Below, piece by piece: positions 44,140-57,063 of a stretch of 64,000 nt of DNA. Position numbers and translations under genes: made by a program. How positions within the stretch are numbered: the stretch's first letter is position 1; each line of letters starts with the position of its first letter. The notes under the pieces are model-generated. The model saw only the letters and a list, made by a program, of their open reading frames with translations. It was not told where the DNA came from and did not search any database. The stretch comes from Halicephalobus mephisto (lineage: Eukaryota; Nematoda; Chromadorea; Rhabditida; Panagrolaimidae), in assembly GCA_009193035.1 (NCBI GenBank), contig SWDT01000071.1, positions 1-64,000 on the forward strand. The letters are read 5' to 3'.

Positions 44140-44883
44140 CTTTTGTCAATTCACAGTTTAAAAAATCACGAAAGCTTTCAAGATTAAATCCCATTAATTA
44201 CTACATATTTTTGGCAAAAATAGCAATACTTGTATTAGGTTTTCCGGATAAACAAGTGCTCATTGAATTATCAGTTACTTAAAAATTGAAAGTTGACGAG
44301 ATCACACGTAGCAGCTCTTACGATAATTCTCAATAGTAACTCCCTGTATGTTCTCTGATATCTCTGTGAGATCCCCAGATCTCTTGCTGGTCTCTTAATC
44401 TTCCTCTTTCAATTGCGAATTCGTATATCGATGGAGGTTCCAGAGTTCCATTTTGTTTTTTTCTTGCTTTGATGGGGAATTCCCGTGTTCCTTCGCTACC
44501 AATCTCGGATATCGCCTGTAAATCACTCTGATAATATGTATAATCATCATACTGTTGTAAATATTCGAATTTAGCATTGTTATGAAATTATTTCGACTTG
44601 AAGTTATAGAGCTTTGAAATTGTCACATAGGCTACTATGCTATCTACAGTTTTGCGCAGTGATGATTTTGAGATCAATAATATATTAAAAATTAACCTTT
44701 TTGTACAAAATAATCTCAAAGCAAATTTCTGAAACTTTTTAAAGACGAGAACAATATACATGATAATTTAGATTTGGAGACGATAGTGATTTTGTAACAA
44801 GTGTTTTAGTACTATTTTCTGCTTTAATAAATTCAGAAAATTCTGAGCTGAAGTAACTCATCAAAGGCGAATTGTTGCGATTG
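44140..44883. other. Intergenic between converging genes
   Basis: About 740 bases, no gene. Contains the 3' regions of the secreted protein gene and of the transporter. Confidence 0.5.
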
Positions 44884-47800
44884 TTAATAAAGATAACTCA
44901 CAATCTGAGGGTCTCTAGGTTTTTCTTCTTCTACATAGACCCCTTCTTTAATGGCCATGAAGTGAACCCACAGCATCGACAGAAACGACATCATTTGAAC
45001 GAAAGTAATGAAGAGAAATAAAAATCCAGGGAAGAACGATACTGTAGCTCTGTATATGAGACTGTAAACAACATTGGTCAAAATGAAAGCGAGATCTCCT
45101 CCAATTCCGAACAAGGAGAAAGCTCGACCAACTTCTTCATTTGGAACTATCTGAATTTGGTTTAACATGAGTCTTCAGTATATATTTGATGAAAACCAAA
45201 CCTGTACAATAAAAGACACAATAGCTGGCTGAACAAGTCCAGTAAAGATGCCAGCAACATTAGCTAGGTACATCTCCCAATCTTGACTGGCAAACCCGAT
45301 TATCGCGGTTCTTAACGAACTAGAAAGAAGTCCGATCATGATGATGGTAGTTTCCTTGAGATGCAAAACCTTTTTGAAGAAGAATAAACCCAATAGAGTG
45401 CCCAATATCACTGAAACATAATTTGTTTAATTTTTTATTTTGAACAAAGCATGGATGTTGTAACGCAATTCCTTGTTACCATAACTTAAAACACTAATAT
45501 TCCTCACATTCGCCAGTTTTTATCCTTTTGCGCAAAGTTCTGTATCTTTCTGATTATTTTCTTTCTTTGCTAGAATTTATGCAATGTCTACAATAACATT
45601 GTTTGGACAGTTATTGCTCAAAATATTAGTTTATTGTTGTGAATTTGGTGCAACCATCACGGACAATAGATTATTTTAAGACTTGATCGGCTATAACGAT
45701 ACTATTGATAGATAAGAGAAATATTGTGAAGATAATGCTTTATTTTGCTCAGGGGATTATCAAGTCATCAAGCATCCTCAAGACAATCTTAACATACATT
45801 ATTTTTACTTAAATCAAAGTCGTTTTTGAGAATTTTTTTTTTAATTTGGCGATACAGAAATTCAAATAATCATCAACAACCTTAATTTCTTCGTTATATC
45901 ACTAAATTGTAGATCCCTATCTTCTCTTGCTAGTCTCTAAAGGAGATTTCAACTACATCCGTTAAACTTTGATTTTTGATAATTGAAAAACTCACAAATC
46001 AAAAATCCCGTTCCATTCCAGTATCCAAGATTGGCAGAATCCCAATTCAAGCTGTTTTTACCCGCTCGACGGAAAACGTAACTATTAATCACAGTACCTG
46101 AAAGATGACTCAACTGTGTATCATCTAGTTAAACACTTACTCATTCTAGTCTCGATAAAAGTTGTATAAGTCAGCATCAATGTTATAGCAGTTAAAAACA
46201 TGAATGCCCGACGGTGACCGATCCTCGGTCTTGTGTAGGTTTTGATCCCAGCCTTTAATAATTGAAAAAGCTCTAAGAAGAAAGATTTCGGAGTATCGAT
46301 TCGGGAATTGGTAGAAGTCAAGGTGTTTACTAGAAAATAATTATTTAAAGAAGTACAAAGTGATTTTGTTACACTTAAAAGCTAAATCAAAACAATGAAG
46401 GAAATGATTACAGTATATAGCACTAGATGTCAGTTTTGAAATTTAATCAAAATACAGGAAATAATTATTTCTAATAAATTTCTTCGACTAATGTGTTTGG
46501 ACAAGATTAAAGAACTTTATAAAATTCTGGGATTTTTGTGAATTCATTCAATGCTTTTAAAATATTGAAAATGATTATATTTTATCTTTACTTTCTTTCA
46601 CAACCTGAATTGGACAGTTTCAGAGATTTCTGCTAAGACCGCTTTGTGATAGAACATATTGCTGATGTTCATAAAAGTATTACTAAACTTTTGAGTAGGT
46701 ATTTTTCAGTACTAGGTCAAGTTTATCTATTACAGTCTCTTATTTTACTGATTTTTTAAAAGTATTTGAAATTATTGTTATTAAACATGGTTATCTTACC
46801 TCTCTGTCTTCTTTCAAGTTCTCTTATTCCTGGTTTCTGAGGTATCCTCCAAAGAGTATAGAGAAAAGCTAGGAGGTAACAAAACAATTCTATATCCACA
46901 GCGATGGCGATGGTTATACCGTCGACGAGAGCCGCTGCGAATCCTCCAGCAACACTCGCGAGAGCTTGTGCAGCACTGAATATCCCACTTCTAATAGTTA
47001 GCAAATTAGAATCGTCTGTGATATCGGCTAAATAAGCATTGCAAGAAACCGGAACTAGAGCCAAGTACCCTGTTAATCCGGAAATTATCCCGACGAGAGT
47101 TGTGGTCCAATAAGGGCTGGCAACAGAGTGAGACAGAGTCAGCATATAGGAGAATTCGGAAATCGCTATTCCGAAGATCCCGAGGAGAATGTTAATCTGT
47201 CTGCCGTATTTATCTCCAAAAGCTCCAAGAATGGTATCCGCAAAAATGGCCGGGAGCAGATAGGCAATGGCATTGTAGAGAGACCACTCGACTGAATGAG
47301 CTTGAACCTTGTCTTCAATGTCATCGTTGTCGAGGTGGTAGCAGTTGATGTAAGAATCATTGGAGTAGTAAATTTGACAGACTCTGAAGATGATATCATT
47401 ACTCACTAATTTCAAGTTCTATCATTAGATATTTTAATGATTTATTCCAAGCTCTTCCAATGATTTCAAAGTTTATCGCACACCTATATATCCTCGATCA
47501 TCCTATTGCATTTTTTACATTTGTTAACTGTTGATATTATATATATTAATACTTCAAAAATACCTTAGTTCAACATAAGATATTACTGAGGAATGTAGAT
47601 ACAGAAAACAAAGTTTAATTTATTCGACTGACTTATAGAGTTGTCCAGTCAATTACTATTTCAGAATAGTCGGAAAATAGTTCTCAATCAACCTAAGTTT
47701 TTTTCCCTCTTCATCTCCTTTTGCCCTCGTTAAGCATAAAGAATACAGTAAAACCTAATGCAGTAAGAATCGATCATCTTGACGGTGTTTGAAAAAGAAC

Positions 47801-48168
47801 CTTCCAGATTATCAGAATTCTCATTATGACAAAATTTCTATATACGACAAGAGGTTCTCACATAGTTAAATTTCGGCATTTCAATATCTCTTATCAAACT
47901 TTCTGACTCACTCTTTTTAATGATATTTTATAACGTTTTGAATATAAATAAGCAAATGAAAAACAACTTACCTTCTGTATAATCCGGGACTCTGAATGGT
48001 GTTTCCAAACACCCATCCAAGGTAAACCAAGAAGATAATCGGTTCGACAGTCAAATTTATCAAGGAAAATTTAATCAATAACAATATCCTCTTCAGATAA
48101 TCGATAGTTCCTAACTTTTTAATTTCGTCGGAATCGGAATTATCGACCTCATCCTCAACAACTTCCAT
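44884..48168 (-). CDS. Major facilitator transporter, SLC46 (folate-transporter-like) family
   Basis: Six exons (48168-47972, 47383-46800, 46329-46141, 46097-45996, 45410-45202, 45150-44884) join in frame to 515 residues. After an acidic N-terminus the first helix reads LTVEPIIFLVYLGWVFGNTIQSPGLYRRVC, the opening typical of SLC46/PCFT proteins. A Cys-containing loop (YSNDSYINCYH) follows. The MFS loop 2-3 signature is GAFGDKYGRQINILLGI. About twelve helices are visible in total, with the second half starting around PRIGHRRAFMFLTAITLML. SLC46 members are proton-coupled carriers of folates and similar small molecules at plasma or lysosomal membranes. The substrate here is unknown. Introns 1, 2 and 4 are long (0.4-0.6 kb), the others short. 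Confidence 0.85.
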
Positions 48169-48911
48169 CCAGGAAAATTAAACACAATCGATAGAGTCCG
48201 TAGAAGGAAACTAGATAATCTGGACGATTCAATAGAGAAGAAAAGTTATGATCACTTATTGATGTCACGGAAGTGGATTCTTTGCTGATAAGAAAAGAAT
48301 TTCCTCGAATCACCTGGAGAGGTGTGTGATTTAAGGATTGACGATACATCATTTAAACGTGATTTTTGCGCTTTAGATTTCAAATTGTTAATAAACTTAA
48401 ACACATAATTTCCTTCAATCATACTGATAAAAATGAAAAACTTTTGCCAACACAAAATTCCGAAAGTTTTAGATGTCAAATGTTAATTTTGGAGTTTTAT
48501 TATTGGAAATTAAATATTACGAAATAGTTTTAATTTGACTTTCCAGAATTTTCGATTCAGATGTTGGTTTTTCAAAATTTCAACTGGATTCTGAAGATTT
48601 AAGTTTTGTAAGGGTCTTTGGAGTTTTAAAATCTTCCATTCGACCATGGGAAGTTCTGGAAGTTTCCATGGAATTTTAATTTTGTTCAACAAAAGTCTTC
48701 TTTATATTTTATTTGTTCAAAGGTTTCCCTAAACACTCGTGGCAAAGAAACACAGAATGTCGTTGCTTTATCGATTTCTTTCCGTTTATTGTTTGATAAC
48801 ATGTGAAATATATTCGTTGCAGATCTCAACTTGAAAGTTTATTGAATCTGTAGTATATTTGTATTTACTATGAATTAACGTAAAAGTTTGGGCATTTATA
48901 AATTTTAAATT
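48169..48911. other. Divergent intergenic region between transporter and glycosyltransferase
   Basis: About 740 bases that must contain two divergent promoters. No motif was recognised. Near 48535-48660 it carries 'ttccagaattttcg'-type repeat units like those at 61.2 kb. Confidence 0.5.
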
Positions 48912-50135
48912 ATGTCAAAACTGCGTTATTTAAAATATTTGATTTTTTCGATATTTATTTTTTTCTTTTTTTATTATTTCTTAACTGACGACTACACGAC
49001 GTGGGAATTACCAAAAGCTCCAAGACTACCACAACGGAATAAGAATATGAAATATCGGATACTGACATTTTTCTCGAAGAATCATTTTGACGAAGCTTTG
49101 TGAGTTTTCAGAATTCTTAATTTTTGTTCGAAATGTTGTCTCTTCGTTACTTTATTCCGAACACAAATCTCAAACTTGGGTAATTAAACCATTATTATAA
49201 ACACACTATAAAATACAAACGCAACACGATCGATAAATCTTTGTTAAGACTGTTAGCAGCCTCTCTGGATCGATGGCGTTATCGCCGTTCCGAGCAAATT
49301 TAATCAACTTAATAATGTTCATTTTTTATGATTTAGAACAAGTTGTCAATCTCTTCATTCCCTTCCCGAAACCAAAAATTGGAAGTACGGGACGATGGTG
49401 GCTTATATTCACACAGACATCCCTTCCCGTCTCCTCTTCAAATACTCTCGTCTCTGTCCAATAGTCGAGATTAGGAGATACAACTACAGTAACCTCCCAA
49501 AACACATCTACAAGAGACTTTCAACCTGTGCTTGGAAACCAATCATGCTTCAGAAATTTATGAAGGAATCTAACCAGTTTCTTTACATTGATGCTTCTAT
49601 TGTATTTCAGATGGAAGCCAACGATACCATAAAAGTCTGTTTTATTTGTTTATTTTTACTGAATAAATTATTTCAGTCCCTATTTGACTCAATGAATGAA
49701 TTCCCTTGTGGGATCAGAGATCTACAATCTGTAAGCCATTCGGTGTTCTCCGCGACTCATCCACAAATGTTGGAATATCTCAACTTCCGAGAAGAACAAG
49801 TAGGATATATCTTGTCGTTTTAACTATTAAAACCAAACACATTCCAGGCCAAGAATTCAGAAATGGTAGCTGGTGGTCTTTTTGTGTTTTCCAAAACAAA
49901 GCAATCTCAACAGATCGTAGATGAATGGGCAGATTGTGCCATGACCGATGGCTGCATTTCACCTCCAGGATCCCAGCTCTACTGTGATGGAAATAAATTA
50001 AAAAACAAAGAATACGCAAATTGCCATAGATTCGATCAATCTGCCCTAAATATTCTTTTGTATAAATGTAATCCACAAATAGACAAGATCTTTAGAGAAA
50101 CGGATTTGATCAAAGTTTGCCGCGATGGTTGTTGA
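48912..50135 (+). CDS. Type II membrane glycosyltransferase-like protein (nematode DUF1647-like), gene 1
   Basis: Exons 48912-49099, 49337-49634, 49677-49799 and 49848-50135 join in frame to 298 residues. Residues 7-24 form a Phe-rich membrane anchor. Conserved features are RILTFFSKNHFDEAL, NWKYGTMVAYIHTD, YIDASIVF (a possible D-x-S/DXD-like metal site), MNEFPCGIRDL, WADCAMTDGC, PPGSQLYC, and YANCHRFDQSALNILLYKC. The closing Asp-Gln-Ser-Ala-Leu-Asn block with paired Cys resembles nematode DUF1647-type putative glycosyltransferases. The name is from memory of that family, the fold is inferred, and the substrate is unknown. Paralogue: 53456-54514, with matching exon phases. Confidence 0.78.
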
Positions 50136-53100
50136 TTTTATTGAATATTTGGAATGTATAAATTGACCGATATTTACATTGTGCTTAAATAGATAATATT
50201 ATATAGTTGATTAAGTAGAATTTTATGATTTTCCAATGAAACAATTTTACTAACCTTTCTTAAAGCTATTTTTCGAATTTTTTAAACTTTAAATAATTGT
50301 AAATTTTTAATTTGGTTCAAAAAGTTGAAATATTATTATAATACAAAACATAGTTGACGAAAAAATTAAATTCTATTACTAAACGGTAATATCCAGATGG
50401 ATTATAGTTTAAAAACCTGTTTTTGAAATAAAGTTATGAATATTAAAAAATCTTTTTAATTAGCGTTATTTCATGACAGCACAATTAGAAAATACAAACA
50501 GAATTACTCTAACCAATATTTAATTTTCATAAATGTACATAAAAACAAATATTTAAGAATACTGAGCTTTTGAACTCGATAAAATCATCAATTTACTGAG
50601 ATTGAGCCAGGGATAGATTTACATACAATAATCGCTTGTTAAGCAAATAGAAATCCACTTTCGAATTTATCTGTTGCTATCTACCAGATTAGTGTACATT
50701 TCTCAGTAAGTAATAATATTTATATATTAGTAAATAATAGTGCGTAAATCATATTAGAATATGAACAAACTAATGGTGTGTGTCGTTATAAGAAATTGCA
50801 CCAATTCTGTATTCCACGGGTCAATGGATAAATTTCAAAGTGAATTTCTATTTATTTAACATTCATAATTAAAGTTCATTCTGTAAAGCTTCAGCTGAAT
50901 CTGAGTAAATTGGAAATTGTTAATTATTAAAATACTTTATCTTACTTACTGTCAGAGGTGTCAATTTTTGATTTCAACCTAATTTTGGTTCAAATTCGAA
51001 TCTTTTAAACTTTAAACTCGAATTCGACTCGGAATTCAAAATTTGCAGCTTTAGTAACAACCAAAGCTTTCGATTTTCCAAGCCCTTGAATTTCCGAATT
51101 GAATGAGTTCATAATCTGCATTCTATTACACGATTTGACATAACCGTTTGTAAAGCTAAACAAATAATAATCCTCGCCAATAATAGCAACTAATTGTTAT
51201 ATTTATGTAATGTGACTAAAAACTGAGAGTAATTAATCATTCTATATGATTTTGACTGCGTTTTACAAGACCAAATTTCACTTAAATGAGGTATCAGCAA
51301 GCACTCGTTCATGGATTCATTAGTTTCTGAACGAGTGAGAAGGTTCATTTTCAAGACAAGAATAAAGAATGTTAGAAAGTAACAGATTCTAGAGATCTAT
51401 TAAAACTTCAATATCATTTGATTCTTTCCTTAATTTAAGATGAATTTCGACAAAATATGATAGTATTTGAAAGATCTTCAAAACAATTAAAATCATAGTA
51501 AACTTAAGTGCCATGATTCTGATTGCACTAGTAATTTTAGAAGATCTATTTAAAATGCACGATTATGAAAGCAATAATTCGGCTTTTGTATAACTGTTAA
51601 ATTCAACGAAAATAAGAATTTGTTTATATCGTGATCAAATTAAAAAGGATTCATTATTTTTATAAGCATAAGTATTTCAAAGAAATTGATTTCGAAATAT
51701 TAAAAATAACTAATAAAGGATGTAAGATAAAGTTCTCTTTTATCTCCACAAAATAAATAACTTCAATCATCTATTCGATAAGTTTTTGCAGTACTTTTTT
51801 ACTAACGATATAAGTCGCATCACAACAAAAAAAATTTAATGATTAATAAACTCAAATCCAAACATCTAGTTCAAAATATCATTTTACAGTATGTTCTAAA
51901 TTCTACATCGAAATTTAATCTGCGATTTTCTTGGTGTTACAATAGTGCACAATTATTTTTTCAAAAACAAATAGATGTTTTTTTTTTGTTTTTTCTTCAA
52001 ATATTTTGAAAAAGTTACTATTAAAGAAGTATCTCGTACTGAATTGTCCGCTATATTAAAGATTAAAAAGATAAATCATAGTAAGCTATTTACTTTTATA
52101 TAATTTTATCCTGTATCGAATTTGTGATGATGTTACAATTGGGACATTAAAGGTTCAAGGTTATTAGTGAGGTTTTCATATTCTGTAGTAACCTTCAATT
52201 TCACCAACATCAGAAGCAGTCAGTAAAAAATTCAGAAACTTTGTTTATCCTTTATTTAACAAATTTGTCATTATTTATTAAATTCAATTAAATTTTTATT
52301 CGAAAACAGTCGAATAATTTAAAAAAGTTTAAAATTTTTAATTTTTCGAAACAGATATTTCTTAAGTTTGAAATCAGAAGAGATTTTTGTTGTAATTTTA
52401 CTATACTTTTGATTTTTCTACAAAAGTTAAAAAAAATTAATACTTTTCAATTTTTGTCAAGTATATTTTGTTTTTCAGCATGAATATCACTGATTCATAA
52501 AAATATGATTAATTTCTTTAGTTTTCCAAAAAATATGTGTTTTGATGTGATTTATATCTAAAAACTGACGAAATTTGAAAATTCTTAAGTGCAAAATCCT
52601 GTTAATTTTTTCTTTTTCTAAAAATTGCAATTTTATACTTTAAAATAAATTTGATAAATCTGAATTAAAAATTCCACCAACATTCATTAATTCAGTTAGA
52701 TTAATTTTTTTATTGAAAGACAATGTTTGCATTCAAGGTAGCTTCATCAGAGCTAAATTTGTTTTAGAAACAATTCACATCCAAAGCGTTTCATTGGTAA
52801 AAGTGAAACAAATTTTGGAAGCTTTTTTTCTCCTATTACAATTGACCATTGTTTAGTATCTGTGACGCTTTGTCAGAGTTCTTTATTTTCGCATACATGA
52901 TCTGCATCTATACTTTGTCCAAGTGCAGCAGATCATCGTTAATTCGATGATGATATTGATAGATTTCTCGTAGAAAGTCCAACCAATTGCTTTAATAATC
53001 TTATTTTAAGATGGATCACTTGAAATTGAGATCTTTGTCAAATTTTTAATCGAGAATAGATTATCATATACTTCGTCGCCCAGATTTTGAGGGATATTGT

Positions 53101-53455
53101 TTATCATAAGGAAAAACAAGTAGAAATAAGATTTAAAAACTTTTTTTTTCCAAATTCACCATATCTTTCCTTGGTCGAATTTACTTTAACTACAGTATAA
53201 ATATAGAACCCTGGGAGTTTGTCTATTCTAGTTGGTATTTTTATTGTAAGATGTCAAGTTTATATAGTTCCAAGGGTGGTGGTGGAGATCATAGCTCGCA
53301 TTGTTCGCAGTACTTAAACACGTACACATTATCCAAGTCTGTAATCTATGAAAATAAGATGTTACCGATTCGTGTATCTTAAAAGAAAATTAACTCATGA
53401 ATTTTTCTAGCTGTATTGTGAATATAGGATTTCAAAATTTCAGCAACTGCAAATC
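50136..53455. other. 3.3-kb AT-rich intergenic region
   Basis: No coding frame, RNA gene or element is supported. Base runs and phenylalanine/leucine-like AT stretches dominate. The last 250 bases form the upstream region of the second glycosyltransferase-like gene. Confidence 0.5.
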
Positions 53456-54514
53456 ATGTTAAAGTCCGAGAATTTCATGTATTTGGTTTTGTTCGCATTA
53501 GCTTACTTGTTTGTTTATTATCCTTGGGATAAACATTATGAAGTACATGAAGTGCCAAATAATCCAAGTACTCTACAGCGAACAATAGATCCCGGATTTC
53601 GGATATTGACTTTCTTTTCAGAGAATCATTTTAAAGAAGCTTTGTGAGTTCTTTAATTCGAATTATAAGTTTATAAAGTTAATTTTTAAATACCTTTGTG
53701 ATTCAGGAGATGCTGCCAATCCCTCCATTTCCATCCCGAAACGAAAAACTGGAAGTACGGGACGATGGTGACTTATGTTCACACAGATGTTTCTTCCGAA
53801 TCGATCCTAAATTACTCCCGTCTCTGTCCAATGGCTGAAGTCAGAAAATATAATTACAGTAACGTTCCGAAGCACGTTTACAACCTTATGAATTATTCAT
53901 GGAAACCTATTTTGGTGAAGGAATTTCTAAAAGAATTTAATAATGTTTTTTATGTTGATTCTTCAGTTGTGTTTACGAGAAAAGCTGGCGATGGAATAAA
54001 AGTCCGTTTTGTTCATTTATTTCTATTTTTATTGAATTAAAATATTTACAGGAATTGTTTGACTCAATGAATGAGTTTCCGTGTGGAATCAGACACTTGA
54101 AACTTACAAACCATATGATATACACCGCTACCGATCCGCAGATGATGAAATATTACAACATGTCAGTAAGAACAGTAAGGAGTTACTTTATACCTAATTA
54201 GTTATCGTTGGGTCTTGTAGGCCAAGAGGATAAGAATGATAGCTGCTACTACTTTTATTGTAACGAAAACGAAAGAATCTGAGCAAGTCATAGATGCTTG
54301 GGCAGATTGTGGCATGACCGACGGATGTATGGCTCCTCCAGGGTCTCAGCTCCGTTGTAACGGAAAGCGCTTACTTGGTAGAAGATACGCGGGTTGTCAT
54401 CGATATGATCAATCTGCTCTACATATTCTATTGCATAAATGCAGTCCAGAGTTGCACAAAATCTACAGAAGAACAGATATAATCAAGGTCTGTCGTAAAT
54501 CACGTTGTTGGTAA
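53456..54514 (+). CDS. Type II membrane glycosyltransferase-like protein (nematode DUF1647-like), gene 2
   Basis: Exons 53456-53643, 53707-54001, 54052-54174 and 54221-54514 give 299 residues in frame. Exon lengths are almost the same as in gene 1 (188, 295, 123, 294 against 188, 298, 123, 288), so the two are tandem duplicates. Residues 7-22 form the membrane anchor. Shared blocks are FRILTFFSENHFKEALRCC, NWKYGTMVTYVHTD, YVDSSVVF, WADCGMTDGCMAPPGSQLRC and CHRYDQSALHILLHKC. Gene 1 has lost two of the residues of the LRCCQSLHFHP block (LTSCQSLHSLP), so gene 2 probably keeps the more ancestral form. Golgi or ER lumenal action on glycans is inferred. Confidence 0.8.
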
Positions 54515-54634
54515 TTGTGAATCCTTCGACGAAATACTTTATTTTTAATCAGTATATTACAAATAAATAGGATAATAAAAACAAGAACAACTAATAACTG
54601 ATTCCATATATGAAAACAGTTACTACAAACATTC

Positions 54635-54850
54635 TGTCGCGACATTAAGCATAGCGAGAAAGGAGCGATCGTTCAGGAGAAACGATTCTGCTCCCAGGAA
54701 TGGAATTGGAAAAGGTCGCTCTCGTAGCTTAAGAGAAAAGCACTTGCCGGGATAGCAAGACGATGCCTGCCGAGAGACGTTTTTCCTTCCATATTAGTTT
54801 CGGACTAGATGAGGCCAGATCTAGTTTATCGACACATTCCTGTCGGACCA
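54635..54850 (+). repeat. tRNA-derived SINE-like repeat copy 2 and linked repeat
   Basis: From tgtcgcgaca to about 54790 it matches the minus strand of 12638-12466. A hairpin reads ggagcg-atcgtt...aacgat-tctgctcc. The tRNA-like part (54718-54778) keeps the A-box-like TAGCTTAAGAG and the stem cttgc/gcaag, but the B-box segment has been deleted between gatg/gcctgcc repeats. It continues into 'ttagtttcggactagatgag', the sequence that flanks the pogo-like element at both ends, so it is an uninterrupted relative of that insertion site. Confidence 0.6.
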
Positions 54851-55040
54851 AGGTTGCTTATTCAAAGCCCAACTTGGCAGCTAATACACGCACCCGTGAA
54901 CAGTAATCCCTATGTTTATGTACAATAAATCTGTTAGTGTTTATTAAGAAATAAATAAAATTATGAAAGAACCGTAATTTTTCCAAGAAAATACCCTGTT
55001 TTGGGACAAAGTTATAAATATTAAAAAGTACATCTTTCAT

Positions 55041-56304
55041 TTAGTCACTATTGTTTACTGCAACAACAGTTGGAGGAACATTTGCAGCATTACTCGAAGC
55101 CAAAGTCAATCTCGTATATTCAGTTTTTGTCTGAAAAAAATCTTGTCTTTGTAAAGTACAGAAGATCTTCAATATTAAAAAAATTAAAGTACAGTAACAT
55201 TGATTAAAAATCATTTTAAAACTTATTTTCCGCGAAATTGTATTAACGGAAATTTTTAGAAACTTCTAGAATTCTTGGTTGCAGATGTCAGAAAAAACTT
55301 TGTGAAATTCGTAAAGATTTTAGAATTTTCTAGAAGCTTTTAAAATTACAGTAATTGCAAATTCTCGATTAGTACCCAGAATCCTCACCTTCAGGAACTT
55401 TGAGTACCGATTGTAGACCCCAATCAGACACATTGTAGCGGCAGCAGTCATGTGTAACACGATCGCGACCAGATAAATCCAAAACGGTCCGAGGACGTAC
55501 TCCACTCTGTCGGTGTTGATGAAGACCCCAGGGATACTTGCTGTTGTGTAATTCCTCTTCCCAATCGCCATGATTAATACCAGACTCAAAGCCATCAAAT
55601 CCGCGATGACCACTAGACTAGTCAAAATCATTGTTTGACAGTTAATGAGGGAAATTTTCTCCTGCAAAATCCCGAAAAAAGCACAAAGAAGTCCGACGGC
55701 GTTGGAAACAAACAAAAGAATCATCGACATTCTGCAGATATCCACAGCTCTCAGAAATCCGTTGTTGTCGAGATGAATGTAGAGGAATCCCAGAAGACCA
55801 CAGAAAATGATCTAAAATCAAATTACTATAAATACCAAAAATAACTTTTACTTCAAAAATGTCTTGACACAAATTTCCAGATTTTCGATTTTAAATGTTT
55901 TAAAATTTTTATAAACTTTAAGAAACTTCAGAAGCTTAGAGATTTTCAAAAAATTTGAAATTTATTATATTTTGAAAGTTTTCATAAAATTCTAATTTAA
56001 TAAAAATTAAATTAATTCAAAATTGTTTCAATAGTTTTTAAACTTTTTAGAAAATTCAAAAATTTTAAAATTAATTACATTTTAGAAAGTTCAAGTTTTA
56101 AATCTTAATATTAAATTAAATTTTTTAAGAAATTGAAATTTTTAAAATTAATCTTACTTGTAACAAAGTAGAAGCCAGGACGGCATTTCTGACATGAAGC
56201 ATTTCACAACAGCTTGATGGATAATATTCCGCAGATTCTGGATCAAAGTCGACATTTTCAGAAGCAGGGTCAGTTTTGGGGGTATCTGAGTGGATTCTGA
56301 CCAT
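55041..56304 (-). CDS. Small four-helix membrane protein
   Basis: Three exons (56304-56158, 55811-55389, 55130-55041) join in frame, all in phase 0, to 219 residues. The N-terminus is hydrophilic (PKTDPASENVDFDPESAEYYP). Four hydrophobic segments follow: VLASTLLQIIFCGLLGFLYI, MILLFVSNAVGLLCAFFGIL, TSLVVIADLMALSLVLIMAI and YLVAIVLHMTAAATMCLIGV. Between helices 3 and 4 is a short loop with an NYTT glycosylation sequon. The C-terminal tail is Thr/Val-rich. The layout resembles tetraspan (4TM) proteins such as MARVEL or LAPTM types, but no diagnostic motif was found, so I leave it unnamed. The short last exon is supported by a good acceptor (tttttttcag) and an in-frame stop. Confidence 0.72.
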
Positions 56305-57063
56305 AGTTCTGAAAAAAATCGGAAAATTTATTTTTAAATAAAAAATTTTAAAAACACAAAAAATACTTTTTAAATATTAAATAAAAAACTTCAAAATACT
56401 AAGTAAAAATTATTTTCAACATTAAATTTAAAAAATCTAAAAAAATAAAAAAGACAAAAATATTGAATAAAATTTTTTGGAAATAAATTAGTTTAAAACT
56501 GATTTTTCTAATTTCATAGCTGTGATTTTCATCTAAAAGTGTAAAATTCCAAAGTTTATAATAAAAAAGATCGATCAAAACATGGCCGCGTTTGACATTA
56601 CAAAAGAATCGTGCTAGAGAAAAAGAAGAAAGAACGGCCTTGAACTGTATGAAGGCCACTGAATAGGTCATCTGGATCCTCCACCATCCCCACTACGTGT
56701 TCAGATGGATGTTATTTGTTAAAATTACCTGAAAGTAAATCTAAAATAATAAAGTCGGTTAAAAATTGGATATCTTTTGAGTTTTTAAATTTAAGAACAA
56801 TTCTAATGGTAGATGGACGCCTGACCCATTTTTCGGAAAAGAGAAATCGATGTTGAGGTGAAGAGAATGTTTTCAATTTGAAAAAAGAACAAATTCGATC
56901 TGGGTAAAAAATTTCGAAATGGCCTATCTTTGTTTACTTCGAACTATTATTCGGTCTTTGGGGTGCCAAAAGGATTTAAATGATCACAGCATTGTTATCA
57001 AAAAACCAAACTGGAAATGTAGACAATACTGACTTATACAATTCAACAAAAACGATTGTCGTC
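56305..57063. other. Intergenic, upstream of the 4TM gene
   Basis: About 760 bases, AT-rich, with a weak open frame (56399-56671) that has no support. Confidence 0.5.

Noticed and set aside
48510..48692. Minus-strand open frame upstream of the glycosyltransferase-like gene
   Set aside because: Low-complexity Leu/Lys/Asn repeat made of the same 'ttccagaattttcg' units seen at 61 kb.
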